In this document: positions 16,098 through 24,557 of the stretch, one piece after another | Numbering within the stretch: position 1 is the stretch's first letter | Layout of the letters: every line of letters starts with the position of its first letter | Source: Blastocatellia bacterium | GTDB taxonomy: Bacteria > Acidobacteriota > Blastocatellia > HR10 > J050 | Length of the DNA stretch: 39,266 nt | Assembly (NCBI GenBank): GCA_025054955.1 | Contig: JANWZE010000007.1 | Span: 1-39,266, forward strand | Reading direction: 5' to 3' | The notes under the pieces: model-generated | Seen by the model: only the letters and a program-made list of their open reading frames with translations | The model's database searches: none | What the model was told of the DNA's origin: nothing | Position numbers and translations under genes: made by a program

Positions 16098-17474
16098 ATG
16101 CATCAGACATCATCCGTCAAGCGATTCCCGTTTGTTATCACCGACAAAGTCGTTTATGCCGTTGATGGCGTATCCAAATTCATGCTTCACGTGGTGATGG
16201 ACCTTGAAGGTTCGTTGCAACCGACGTTGCTGGCGCAAGCGGTCGAGTTGACGCTACGCCAAACGCCGATTTTGCGCAGTGTAGCTCGGCTGCGCGTGTT
16301 TGCCTCCTATTGGGAGGCGCAAGATGGCATAGCGCGTGAGTCACAGTTGCAGGTGGTTGATGTCTCTCACGAGCCTGAGCCTGAACAGGCCGCACACTCG
16401 GTGATGGAATCGTACATCAATGATTATATTGACATCACCCGGACGCTGCCCATGCGATTCCTGCTCATTCAGCTCGGCCCGCAGCGGTGGTGGTTCGTTG
16501 CCAAAGTGCACCATGCGTTGATGGACCCGCTGGCCATCACGTATGTCGTCCAGGACATTCAAATGTTTTACCAACGACTCCTCAATGGAGAATCTGTTGT
16601 TGTATCGCCTGAGCCGCTGGCGGATCGAGGCCGCTGGCCAGTGCTGAAAAGCGTGCCAGTGTCGCTCTGGCTACGCGTGATGGGCGTTGGATGGTCGCGC
16701 CTGCGTCGCCACCGGCGTGAGGGGAGAAAGGGGCGGCGGTTGCACGTCAATTTCTCGGCGCCCGCGCTCCACTCGGACACGATTGCCTATCGCACGCTGC
16801 GATGGAGCGGCCCAGCATATCTGACCGCGCGGGCACGCGCCAAATCTCTCGGCGTGACATTCAATGATCTGGTGATCGCCGCTCTGTTGCAGGCTGTTCA
16901 TAAATGGAATGGCGGCGGCTCCAATGCAAATGATTTTTACACGATCGTCATGCCGGTTGACATGAGGCGATACGTGCGCGCGCAAGGGCGTATGCCGCGC
17001 ATTCTGTCCAATTATGTAGGCGGCACGCTGATCACCGTCTCGGTCGGACAGCTCACCACGTTCGAGGAAACAGCGCGACACATTGCGCGGGAAACGGAAT
17101 TCATTCGTCAGCATCATGTCGGATTGCGGCACAACCTGCTACTGCCGTTCTTGCTGATTGCGCCGCCACAATGGCTGCGACGCACCGTGCAGCGGATTCA
17201 TGCTCGTCATCCAGAGCGGCTGGCGCCGACCGCCATCGTAGCCTATATGGGCAAACTAGAACGGCTGTTTGCGCCGTTCCCAGGTTGTCAGATCAGAGGC
17301 ATTGAAGGCATAGGGACAGGATTCTATCCGGTCGGCTTTGATGTCTCGGTGTTCGCCTACGGCAAGGAATATGTGGCGACGCTGACCTATCGCAAAGGCG
17401 CGTGCACTGAGCAAGAGATGGACCGATTCATCAGCCTATTTTGGCAAGAAGTCATCAGCGAGGAACGCGGATGA
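16098..17474 (+). CDS. Condensation/wax-synthase-like acyltransferase (1)
   Basis: The 458-residue protein has the acyltransferase motif HHxxxD at 138-143 (HHALMD) in the setting VAKVHHALMDPL. This motif is used by NRPS condensation domains, PapA5-type enzymes and WS/DGAT enzymes. The glycine that usually follows Asp is Pro144. The C-terminal half has TIVMPVDMRRY and LSNYVGGTLI, a region like the D-F-G-W floor loop and solvent channel of the family. It probably esterifies a hydroxyl or sugar of the cluster's product using an acyl thioester. It overlaps its paralogue by ATGA. Confidence 0.75.
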   Translation: MHQTSSVKRFPFVITDKVVYAVDGVSKFMLHVVMDLEGSLQPTLLAQAVELTLRQTPILRSVARLRVFASYWEAQDGIARESQLQVVDVSHEPEPEQAAHSVMESYINDYIDITRTLPMRFLLIQLGPQRWWFVAKVHHALMDPLAITYVVQDIQMFYQRLLNGESVVVSPEPLADRGRWPVLKSVPVSLWLRVMGVGWSRLRRHRREGRKGRRLHVNFSAPALHSDTIAYRTLRWSGPAYLTARARAKSLGVTFNDLVIAALLQAVHKWNGGGSNANDFYTIVMPVDMRRYVRAQGRMPRILSNYVGGTLITVSVGQLTTFEETARHIARETEFIRQHHVGLRHNLLLPFLLIAPPQWLRRTVQRIHARHPERLAPTAIVAYMGKLERLFAPFPGCQIRGIEGIGTGFYPVGFDVSVFAYGKEYVATLTYRKGACTEQEMDRFISLFWQEVISEERG

Positions 17475-18943
17475 GCGCACAGCTTCGGTTGCCGTTTATC
17501 ACCAGCGACAAGATCATCTATGCGATGGATGGCGTGTTCACGTACATGCTCCATGCCGTTTTGGAGTTGACCGGTCGGTTGGATGAATCGTTGCTTGAGC
17601 GCGCCATTGAGTACGCACTGGTCAAGTCGCCGATTCTGAAAAGCGTTGCGCGACTCAAACCGCTGGGGTCCTATTGGGAGGTGGTAGATGATCTGACACC
17701 GTATGCGATATTGACGGTCAACGACCTCTCGTCCGATCCTGAAGCTGACACGAGTGTGGCGGCCTTATTGCAGGCTTACATCAACGAAGCAATTGACATC
17801 ACAGCGTCGCCGCCAACGCGATTCTTACTCATCCAGTTGCCGGACAACCGATGCGTGTTTGTGATGAAAGTTCATCATTGCGCCGTTGATCCGGCAGGCA
17901 TGTTGCATTGTCTGGATGACATTCAGACAGCCTACCGGCACTTGCTCAACGGGGAGGCGTTGCCGCCCGTGAGTCCAATGCCGTCGCGCAGTCGGCGCCA
18001 ATTGTTCCGCCATGTCTCTCCACTGTTGTGGCTGCGGGTGATTGGGCGTGCGGCAATCAGCCTCGTTCGGCGGCAAAAGTCGCAGCCGCGCGGGTTTGTT
18101 CAGTTTGACGACGCAGCAAAAAGCTATCGTCAAAGCAATCACTGCCGGACATCACAGCCGCATGGATTTGCTCAGTTTGACGGCGGGCGTTCGAGCTGCA
18201 CTGTTGCTTATCGCACGGTTCAGTTCAAAGGGCGCGATTACACGAAGTTTCGCGCTCGCTGCAAATCGTTTGGTGTGACGGCGAACGAACTGGTCATGGC
18301 GGCGCTCTGTTGTGCGATCCGTCGTTGGAATGGCCAGCGGGAGCGCCCTGACGCTGTTTATTCGATTGTCATGCCGGTTGATTTGCGGTGGTATCTTCGC
18401 CAGGGAGGACAGGTGCCGCGGATCATGGCCAACTTCATTGGCGGAAGCTGGATTTCGGTTCCGGCAGCCTACGTGACCACATTTGAGGAGACCATTCAAT
18501 ACATCGCTCGTCAGACGCGATTCATCAAGGACGGTCACATGGGCTTGCTGGCCAATTTAGGCATGCCGGTGGTGAAACTGCTGCCGCCACGCTGGTTGCG
18601 ACGAGCGGCTCAGCGGATGTATCAACGGCATCCGCAACGGATGGTGCCGACAGCCGTGTTCGCCTACCTGGGCAAAGTTGAGCGGATCATGACGACGTTT
18701 CCAGGTTGTCAGCTCACGGGCATTGCCGGCGTTGGCGCTGGTTTTGATCCGGTTGGACTGGATGTGGTCGTCGTCAATTTTGATCACGTTTTTTCTGTCA
18801 CCGTGACATACTTGAGAGATGTCTGCCCCGATGCTCAAATGGACCGGTTCATGATGCTCTTGACCGACCAGATTCTGGGTAATGAAGAGCAGCAGCACGC
18901 CGGAGCGCCTCATGACGAGCGAACAATTAGCACTTCCCGGTAA
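17471..18943 (+). CDS. Condensation/wax-synthase-like acyltransferase (2)
   Basis: The 490-residue paralogue of the preceding enzyme has HHCAVDP at 135-141 and shares YSIVMPVDLRWYL, the PTAVFAYLGKVER stretch and FPGCQLTGIAGVGAGFDPVG. The ATG at 17471 gives a four-base overlap with the gene before; a longer frame from 17441 is not needed. It carries a 24-residue in-frame tandem duplication (SQPRGFVQFD from residue 204, SQPHGFAQFD from 228), missing in the paralogue, in the linker between the two halves. Two acyltransferases suggest two acyl chains added to one scaffold. It is the last gene of the cluster. Confidence 0.75.
   Translation: MSAQLRLPFITSDKIIYAMDGVFTYMLHAVLELTGRLDESLLERAIEYALVKSPILKSVARLKPLGSYWEVVDDLTPYAILTVNDLSSDPEADTSVAALLQAYINEAIDITASPPTRFLLIQLPDNRCVFVMKVHHCAVDPAGMLHCLDDIQTAYRHLLNGEALPPVSPMPSRSRRQLFRHVSPLLWLRVIGRAAISLVRRQKSQPRGFVQFDDAAKSYRQSNHCRTSQPHGFAQFDGGRSSCTVAYRTVQFKGRDYTKFRARCKSFGVTANELVMAALCCAIRRWNGQRERPDAVYSIVMPVDLRWYLRQGGQVPRIMANFIGGSWISVPAAYVTTFEETIQYIARQTRFIKDGHMGLLANLGMPVVKLLPPRWLRRAAQRMYQRHPQRMVPTAVFAYLGKVERIMTTFPGCQLTGIAGVGAGFDPVGLDVVVVNFDHVFSVTVTYLRDVCPDAQMDRFMMLLTDQILGNEEQQHAGAPHDERTISTSR
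18080..18185. repeat. 72-bp in-frame duplication inside an acyltransferase gene
   Basis: The stretch from cagccg at 18083 recurs from 18155. About 27 of the first 31 bases match, with differences mostly at synonymous or conservative positions. The result is a 24-residue insertion compared with the paralogous gene upstream. Confidence 0.75.
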
Positions 18944-19000
18944 ACCCTCGGCTTGGCTTTGACACTATTACCGGTGATGATGAATAAGCGTGGGTGTGTG

Positions 19001-20029
19001 ATGAGCGGCAAACGGGTGTTAGGAGTGGTATGGTTAGCCATATTATTGTTGACTCTGCCTGGGTTTCTCGGCGCACCAGGCTTGCTCAGCTCACCGTTGG
19101 GATCATCATCTCTTCAACGCTCGCCTATCTCACCAACCATGCCGGACGATGATGAGCCGGTCAAGTTGGAAAGCAATTTGGTCAATATCATCTTCGCCGT
19201 CCGAGATAGCCAGAATCAGCCCGTCAAAGACCTCAGCAAGCATGATGTGCTTGTCACACACGATGGCGTGCCACAGCCGATTGCATTTTTCGCCCGCCGA
19301 GATGAATTGCCGTTGGTGCTGGCTATCGCTATTGACTTCAGCGGCAGTCAGCAATGGATTTGGCCTGAGAGCCGCGCGGCTGTCGAGCAATTTCTTAGTC
19401 ACGTCTTCCGGCCCGGTCACGATTATGTGGCGCTGGCCAGCTTTCGCGGCACGGTTCACCTTCATGCAGCGCTGACCAACCAACGGCAACGAATTGACCG
19501 GCTGATGCCCGCGCTGGCGCGAACCGATACCGGCTACGCGCGTCAGGGCACCGCTCTGTATGACGCCATCTTCGTGCTGACCGATGAAGTGCTGGACGGG
19601 CCGACGGCATGGCGCATCGCCAGAAACCATCACGACATGATTCAACGGGCATTGTTGGTGCTGACAGATGGGCACGATACAGCCAGTGTTCACAACGCCA
19701 CGAACGCTATCGCGCGCGCGCAACGCGCCGGTGTCGCCGTGTACGCGGTCGGCATCGGTGATGCCTTCGGGCGGGCTGCCGTAGATCATAAGGCGCTGGA
19801 TCATATATGTCGTGAGACAGGCGGTCGCGCTTACTATCCCAAGCGGTTTGATGATTTGAGATGGGCGTTTCGTCAGATTGCTGAGGAACTGACCACGCAG
19901 TATATGTTGGCATTTTACTGGCCAACCATACGACCAGATGATGGGCTGATTCGTGTCCAGATAGTCGGACGACCGAATCTCAGCATTCGGTGGCGACGCG
20001 GCTATGAGATAAGTTCGGTTCCTCTCTAA
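19001..20029 (+). CDS. Secreted VWA-domain protein (acidobacterial VWFA-related type)
   Basis: The 342-residue protein begins with a signal peptide (VLGVVWLAILLLTLPGFLG, about 6-24). A short segment (VNIIFAVRDSQNQPVKDL) is typical of this acidobacterial group. The VWA domain has the metal-binding MIDAS set: DFSGS (112-116), a later Thr in RQGTALYD and LTDGHDT. Such domains bind partner proteins through a divalent ion and act outside the cytoplasm. The frame can start at 18953, but the ATG at 19001 directly precedes the signal peptide. It precedes an OmpA-like protein by about 40 bases. Confidence 0.85.
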   Translation: MSGKRVLGVVWLAILLLTLPGFLGAPGLLSSPLGSSSLQRSPISPTMPDDDEPVKLESNLVNIIFAVRDSQNQPVKDLSKHDVLVTHDGVPQPIAFFARRDELPLVLAIAIDFSGSQQWIWPESRAAVEQFLSHVFRPGHDYVALASFRGTVHLHAALTNQRQRIDRLMPALARTDTGYARQGTALYDAIFVLTDEVLDGPTAWRIARNHHDMIQRALLVLTDGHDTASVHNATNAIARAQRAGVAVYAVGIGDAFGRAAVDHKALDHICRETGGRAYYPKRFDDLRWAFRQIAEELTTQYMLAFYWPTIRPDDGLIRVQIVGRPNLSIRWRRGYEISSVPL

Positions 20030-20066
20030 CCGTGTGTGAGGAAACGGAGCCGTGTGTGGAGAATCT

Positions 20067-21623
20067 ATGAGAAAAGTGAGGGCAAAAGGATTTTGTTTGC
20101 TGTCGGCGGCGTTCCTATGGTTCACCGTGTTCATGCCTACGGCTGCGCAGCAGACCAGCGATCATCAGTTTCACATGGTCGCGGTGAATTTCCCGCGCGA
20201 CGTGGCAGTCAAGCTGAAACTGCGCGGCACGACGCGCTACGCGCAGGTCAACGGTTCGGCTGAGATCAAGCACAAGGGCGGGTACACGGAGGTTCGGCTG
20301 AGTTTGAAAGATGTCGTCACGCCGGGAGAGAAACAATACACGACGTATGTTGTGTGGGCCGTAACCCCGGAAGGACTGACGGACAATCTGGGTGAGTTAC
20401 GTCCCCAGAAAAATCCCTATGTCAATCTCTGGTTGCTCGATAAGATTCCTCAGCCGCGCCGTTGGGAGGGAATGCTGGAGACGGCGACGCGATTTCGCAC
20501 ATTTGGCCTGGTGGTCACCGCTGAGCCTCACTTCCTCGTGCAATCGCCAAGTCGTCAGGTGATTGCCGCTAACATGGCGCCGGAGGAAAAATTCGCCGGG
20601 TTAGAGACTGAGAGCTTCAAGCTTGATTTTCGTGGCGATGTCGGATTGGAGAGCGTCCCATGGCGCGAGGACCGCGTGGTAGCCCCCCATGATATTCCCA
20701 TGCCGATGGAATTGATTCAGGCGCGGCGGGCGCTGGACATGGCGTTGTTCTGGCAAGTGGGTACGATGGCGCCGCAAGAGTTGAAGCAAGCTGAGCAGAA
20801 GCTCTCGGAGGCTGAGCAGGAATATCAACGTGGGCAAACGGAACGCGCCGCATTGTTGGCCCGCGCCGCGATCAGACAGGCGGAGCGAGCGCGACAACTC
20901 AATCAAGAACGACTCGATGCCCAAATCCGACGGCGATACGAATTGGATTTGGCTGATGCGCTGGACAAACTGGATCAAGCTGAACGGGGAAATGAGTCGG
21001 TCAAGAAGCAAATGCGAGAGCTACAAAAGCAACTCACCACCAGAGAGCGTGAATGGCAACATCTAAAGACCTTTTATGATGATGAAGTGGATCGCCTGCA
21101 ACGTCAGCTCGAACGAGCGCGACAAGAAGTCGAGCAAATGCGCGCGCGCTCTATTCCCATTGAAGCGCACAATTTCATGATGAATTTGGCTCGCCTGGGC
21201 GAGTGTCGCTACGAGGGCGCGGCGTTCGTGCTGACACTGGCGCAAGAAGATTTATTCGCCGCGCAGATTGATGAGCGGGTCGCCGTGCTCAGCGACGCAG
21301 GTCAAGCCAAGCTCAATCGCGTCGCGCAAGCGATGATGGAATACCCCGAGGTCGTGTGCCGCATTCAGTCACGAGTTGGCGATCAGGGGCGCGGAAGCAG
21401 TCTTCACCGGCAGGCTGAGCTGTGGACGACAACGGTGACAGCTTATCTGATGAGCAAAGGAATCGCCACAGACCGATTGGCCACGTCGAGCGTCACCGCG
21501 CAGAGGCCGCCAGATCGAGTCGCAGCGGGCCTGGGACGGATCGAGCTGGTTTTCTCGCGTAAGGCCTCCGGCACAGCCTCAACAGGCTCAACTGTTGAGA
21601 CAACGAGGCAGACTCAACGGTGA
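20067..21623 (+). CDS. Periplasmic coiled-coil protein with OmpA-like C-terminus
   Basis: The 518-residue protein has a signal peptide (GFCLLSAAFLWFTVFMPTAA, about 8-27). A beta-rich N-terminal domain follows to about residue 215, with repeated KLRGTTRYAQVNG and KHKGGYTEVRLSL strands. A long coiled coil spans about 225-375 (Glu, Gln, Arg and Leu rich, with repeated LEAQ-like heptads). The last 100 residues look like an OmpA/MotB peptidoglycan-binding domain (AKLNRVAQAMMEYPEV, ATSSVTAQRPPDRVA, RIELVF). It may tether the outer layers to peptidoglycan. The ATG at 20067 follows a gtggag ribosome binding site. The leader contains a 20-base repeat (cgtgtgtgag, cgtgtgtgga). Confidence 0.75.
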   Translation: MRKVRAKGFCLLSAAFLWFTVFMPTAAQQTSDHQFHMVAVNFPRDVAVKLKLRGTTRYAQVNGSAEIKHKGGYTEVRLSLKDVVTPGEKQYTTYVVWAVTPEGLTDNLGELRPQKNPYVNLWLLDKIPQPRRWEGMLETATRFRTFGLVVTAEPHFLVQSPSRQVIAANMAPEEKFAGLETESFKLDFRGDVGLESVPWREDRVVAPHDIPMPMELIQARRALDMALFWQVGTMAPQELKQAEQKLSEAEQEYQRGQTERAALLARAAIRQAERARQLNQERLDAQIRRRYELDLADALDKLDQAERGNESVKKQMRELQKQLTTREREWQHLKTFYDDEVDRLQRQLERARQEVEQMRARSIPIEAHNFMMNLARLGECRYEGAAFVLTLAQEDLFAAQIDERVAVLSDAGQAKLNRVAQAMMEYPEVVCRIQSRVGDQGRGSSLHRQAELWTTTVTAYLMSKGIATDRLATSSVTAQRPPDRVAAGLGRIELVFSRKASGTASTGSTVETTRQTQR

Positions 21624-21685
21624 ACGTTGTGGAACAAATCGGCGGGTAGATTCGTGCGGAAACGGTGAAATAATCAATTCAGGCG

Positions 21686-21726
21686 AATCGCTCATGAGCC
21701 CAAGCTCGCCACAAACGATGGAAATG
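21686..21726. repeat. Dispersed 41-base repeat, copy of 361-401
   Basis: The 41 bases from aatcgctcat to gaaatg match positions 361-401 at 33 of 41 sites in the same orientation. One copy lies behind the first operon, near its terminator hairpins; this one lies 22 bases upstream of the sigma factor start. The role is unknown. Confidence 0.55.
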
Positions 21727-21748
21727 TTCTTTTCGGGAGAATCCTCTT

Positions 21749-22504
21749 ATGAATGTCATCGGCCAATCAAACCAGTTATGGCTCTTGCTGGAGTTGGGGT
21801 TTGACTCTCTTGCTGAATGGAAACAGTGGGTGGCCTCGCTGACACCTGAGAGCGTTGAGCGCGCGCTGAACGAACTTGTTGCTGATCGCTCGCGGCGACG
21901 GATCATCCGCGACTGGATCGCTGGCGAAATCGTATCCGAGTTGCAGGTAATGTGCCGAACTGATGCCCGGCTTCCTGACGCCGGGATGGCGCGCGCTGCG
22001 ATCCTTTACAAACTCTATCTGCAGGAGACGTTCAGCTACTTCGCCGCGAAACTGCGCGACCGCGAATTGGCCAGGGAAGCCACCCAAGAACTTTGGGTTC
22101 GCATCTTCGAGAAGATTGCCCACGCTCAAATCACCTCGCCGTACAGCTTCCCGTCATTCCTCATCGAGGCGGCTAAGAATCTCTATCGGGAAAACGTCCG
22201 CCGGTTGATTCGGCTGCACAAAGAGGCGATGTTGGAAGAAATCATGAACGATGCGGCTGCCGACATGACCCAACAGACGGTGACCGACAACCTGATTGAG
22301 TATCTGTACAAAGCCATCGAGGCATTGCCTCCGCGACAAAGAGATGTGTTTCGGCGGTATTACTTCCGCGAGCAATCATGCACGGAGATCGCCGAGATTT
22401 TAGGGATTGACCACGACACAGTGAAAGTGCATCTGGCCAAATCACGACGGGCACTGCGGCGCGTGCTCGAAGATTTGGGATTTGATGGCTCGGAGTTTCA
22501 CTGA
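21749..22504 (+). CDS. Sigma-70 family RNA polymerase sigma factor (ECF-like)
   Basis: The 251-residue protein has a sigma region 2-like stretch (about 80-150, with LAREATQELWVRIFEKI and FPSFLIEAAKNLYRENVRR). A clear region 4 helix-turn-helix follows near 190-240 (ALPPRQRDVFRRYYFREQS, then EIAEILGIDHDTVKVHLAKS). About 70 extra N-terminal residues precede region 2, which is longer than usual for ECF factors. A ggag ribosome binding site precedes the ATG. It is followed after 5 bases by a small membrane protein that is the likely anti-sigma factor, then a TPR protein. It probably directs transcription in response to an envelope signal. Confidence 0.85.
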   Translation: MNVIGQSNQLWLLLELGFDSLAEWKQWVASLTPESVERALNELVADRSRRRIIRDWIAGEIVSELQVMCRTDARLPDAGMARAAILYKLYLQETFSYFAAKLRDRELAREATQELWVRIFEKIAHAQITSPYSFPSFLIEAAKNLYRENVRRLIRLHKEAMLEEIMNDAAADMTQQTVTDNLIEYLYKAIEALPPRQRDVFRRYYFREQSCTEIAEILGIDHDTVKVHLAKSRRALRRVLEDLGFDGSEFH

Positions 22505-22509
22505 AGGAG

Positions 22510-23325
22510 ATGGCTATGCTGAACGAGAGCAAACAAACCTGGAGAATGGTGTTCAAAGATATTTTCGCTTCCTCCGATGAGGTTCCTCCTGCGGGTGATT
22601 CGTCGGTCAGCTCTGTATGGGACGATGATTCATCTGATCCTGTTGTGGTTGATTCATTCGTTAGCTCTGCATGGGATGACGGCTCATTTGAATTTCATCT
22701 GAATGACATGAGCGCCGACCTGCCTGCTGCCAATGAAGCAGGTGAGCGTGTAGGGGGTGTGTCGCCGTGGATGGAAATGGCGAGCGCCGACCTGCCTGCA
22801 GCCGATCAAGCGGATGAAGAGTGGCAAGCAGCGTGCGCCATCGGCGCTGACCATCACGCAGTCGCCCTCACTGAGGCTGAGGCGGTGACTCTCTGGCAAT
22901 CTATCTGCCAGCGCATCGCCCAGCGCGGCACAGCAACGGAAGTAACCCATGCCGTTCGTCAAAATCGGTTCAAGCCGGCCTCTTGGCCGTTGGCGCTGGC
23001 TGCGACGTTGTTGGTTGGCATGGCGCTGCCGACGTTTGGCTGGTTCTCCTATCGTCAGATAGTTGGTTCGGTTGGGATGCCGTCGGCATTGAACCACCAC
23101 GCCAGTGGCGCTGGACCTCCGGCTGCCGCGCCTGTTGAGCCGATTGCCACAGGCGAGCCGCCGGCGCGTGCGGTGGTTGTTCGTCGCGCGTCGAAGGCGC
23201 CATCAGCGATGGAGAAAAATGAGCCTCTCGGATTGCTCATGGCAACCTACAAATCGGATAGTCACCGATCGTCCGTCTCGGCTGAACTGGTGACGGCCCG
23301 CTACCAAGGGAGTGGATGGCGATGA
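22510..23325 (+). CDS. Single-pass membrane protein, probable anti-sigma partner
   Basis: The 271-residue protein has an acidic cytoplasmic-type N-terminal part (about 1-115), a helix region (VTLWQSICQRIAQRG) and one transmembrane segment (LALAATLLVGMALPTFGWF, about 157-175). A low-complexity outer part follows. It holds two in-frame tandem duplications: 18 codons (SSVWDDD and SSAWDDG) and 24 codons (SADLPAANEA and SADLPAADQA). No zinc-binding anti-sigma motif (HxxxCxxC) is visible. Anti-sigma function is inferred from position between a sigma factor and a TPR gene, and from the single membrane helix. Confidence 0.55.
   Translation: MAMLNESKQTWRMVFKDIFASSDEVPPAGDSSVSSVWDDDSSDPVVVDSFVSSAWDDGSFEFHLNDMSADLPAANEAGERVGGVSPWMEMASADLPAADQADEEWQAACAIGADHHAVALTEAEAVTLWQSICQRIAQRGTATEVTHAVRQNRFKPASWPLALAATLLVGMALPTFGWFSYRQIVGSVGMPSALNHHASGAGPPAAAPVEPIATGEPPARAVVVRRASKAPSAMEKNEPLGLLMATYKSDSHRSSVSAELVTARYQGSGWR
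22606..22810. repeat. Two in-frame tandem duplications (54 bp and 72 bp)
   Basis: The stretch gtcagctctgtatggga at 22606 recurs at 22660 (54-base offset). The stretch agcgccgacctgcctgc at 22711 recurs at 22783 (72-base offset). Both offsets keep the frame and expand the acidic N-terminal part of the membrane protein. Confidence 0.75.
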
Positions 23326-24275
23326 AGCGAATAAGCGTAATCCTATGCCTGTGGATCATCCTGCTGTTGCCCGTCGCCGTCGGCGCGCAGGAATCGTTAT
23401 GGGATGTGTTCACGGCCAGAGCCCGTGACGCTTACGAGAAGAAATCCTACGATGAGGCCGCGCTGTTCTATCAGGAAGCTATGAAAGCAGCGGAAGCGCT
23501 GGGACCGGATGATCCACGGTTGGCCTCCACGTGCAACAATCTAGCCGAAGTCTTTCGCATTCAGAAGAAGTATGCTGAAGCGGAAGGGTTGTATCGTCGC
23601 GCGCTGGTGATCCGCGAAAAGCATCTCGGTAAAGAGCATGAAGATGTCGCGTTGATCATCAATAATCTGGCCGTGCTCTACGCCGAGCAAGGCCACCATG
23701 ACGTGGCCGAGTTGCTCTACAAACGGGCGATTGAAATTGCCGAGAAAAAACTCAAAGGTCAATTGGCCGCCGCCATGCATGTCAATTTGGCCGAATTGTA
23801 TCGCGAGCGAAAGAACTATGCGGAAGCCAAGCGACACTACAACGAGGCGCTCAGCATTCGAGTGGCGATCAAAGACGCGGGAGCCATTGAGGCGCTGGTT
23901 GAGTTGATCAAGATTGATGAGGCGCTTGATGATGCTGGCGAGCTGCCGCAACGATGGCGGCAGGTCTCTTTGCTGCCTTTGAAAGCGCGGCTGCCAGCTC
24001 AATTGATAGAAGCATATCGCCGCATGAACGGTCTGTGGATGAAACACCGGCAAACGCTGACCGACGAGCAGAACGCTGCTATGGTCGAAGGCTTCGCTGC
24101 GGCGTTGCAGGAATTAGAGACAGAGCTTGGCGCGCGCCGTGCTGAAGTTACGCAACTGCGACAGATGAGCCTGGAGGCGCGTCAGTGGCTCCAACAGCAA
24201 CGCCGTGAAGCAGCCAACTCCGAGCCGATGACGACTGAGCAGAACAACCAACGCCCTCCTCATCTGTCAGGATAA
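23322..24275 (+). CDS. Exported TPR-repeat protein
   Basis: The roughly 317-residue protein has a signal peptide (ISVILCLWIILLLPVAVG, about 4-21). Three to four kinesin-light-chain-type tetratricopeptide repeats of 42 residues follow (about 30-200): AEVFRIQKKYAEAEGLYRRA, LAVLYAEQGHHDVAELLYKR and LAELYRERKNYAEAKRHYNE. The C-terminal part is helical with a coiled coil. The ATG at 23322 overlaps the upstream stop by ATGA and is 9 bases after gggag; another ATG at 23316 is too close to that site. It probably scaffolds a periplasmic complex that feeds the sigma/anti-sigma pair. Confidence 0.8.
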   Translation: MKRISVILCLWIILLLPVAVGAQESLWDVFTARARDAYEKKSYDEAALFYQEAMKAAEALGPDDPRLASTCNNLAEVFRIQKKYAEAEGLYRRALVIREKHLGKEHEDVALIINNLAVLYAEQGHHDVAELLYKRAIEIAEKKLKGQLAAAMHVNLAELYRERKNYAEAKRHYNEALSIRVAIKDAGAIEALVELIKIDEALDDAGELPQRWRQVSLLPLKARLPAQLIEAYRRMNGLWMKHRQTLTDEQNAAMVEGFAAALQELETELGARRAEVTQLRQMSLEARQWLQQQRREAANSEPMTTEQNNQRPPHLSG

Positions 24276-24349
24276 GAATTTGCCTGAACCGTTCCGAGCG
24301 GCCTTCTGCCGGTGAAGCGACCGAGTCGGAGCGGCTTGCGAATGGGTTT

Positions 24350-24403
24350 ATACTGGGGGCGCACACTTGCAGCGTGCATCAGCCCGCAAGAGGCGGGGCT
24401 CTC
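24350..24403 (-). repeat. Cruciform dispersed repeat, diverged copy
   Basis: Read on the minus strand, this 54-base stretch aligns with the core of the element at 27835-27896 (shared text ctcttgcgggct against tcttgcgggctcc, then gcacg, then gtgcgc). It keeps both hairpin arms: agcccgc/gcggggct and gcac/gtgc. The two copies are in opposite orientation and well diverged. Confidence 0.55.
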
Positions 24404-24450
24404 AAGCCAAAGGCAAGTGAAAATTGATCCGGTTCACCGATCAGTTTGGA

Positions 24451-24557
24451 GAACTCATCGCCTGACGCCCACGATGAGTTCATCCATGTTTGGGGCTCTG
24501 CTGACGCCCACGGATGAAGCCCACAGCCATTCAACACTGCCAGCCAGAGCCCCAAAC
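24451..24557. repeat. Two adjacent perfect inverted repeats
   Basis: The first hairpin has 9-base arms (gaactcatc at 24451-24459, gatgagttc at 24473-24481). The second has 13-base arms (gtttggggctctg at 24488-24500, cagagccccaaac at 24545-24557). The loop of each contains ctgacgcccac. Without a T run they do not look like intrinsic terminators. Confidence 0.65.

Noticed and set aside
20026-20066. 20-base repeat before the OmpA-like gene as an operator
   Set aside because: It is a single short duplication next to the ribosome binding site and most likely a simple slip; nothing else supports an operator.
19130-20134. 334-codon minus-strand frame opposite the VWA gene
   Set aside because: The plus strand encodes a complete VWA domain with all MIDAS residues; the antisense product shows no domain.
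24488-24557. 13-bp inverted repeat as an intrinsic terminator for the TPR operon
   Set aside because: The loop is 44 bases and no T run follows on either strand; it also lies over 200 bases after the stop codon.
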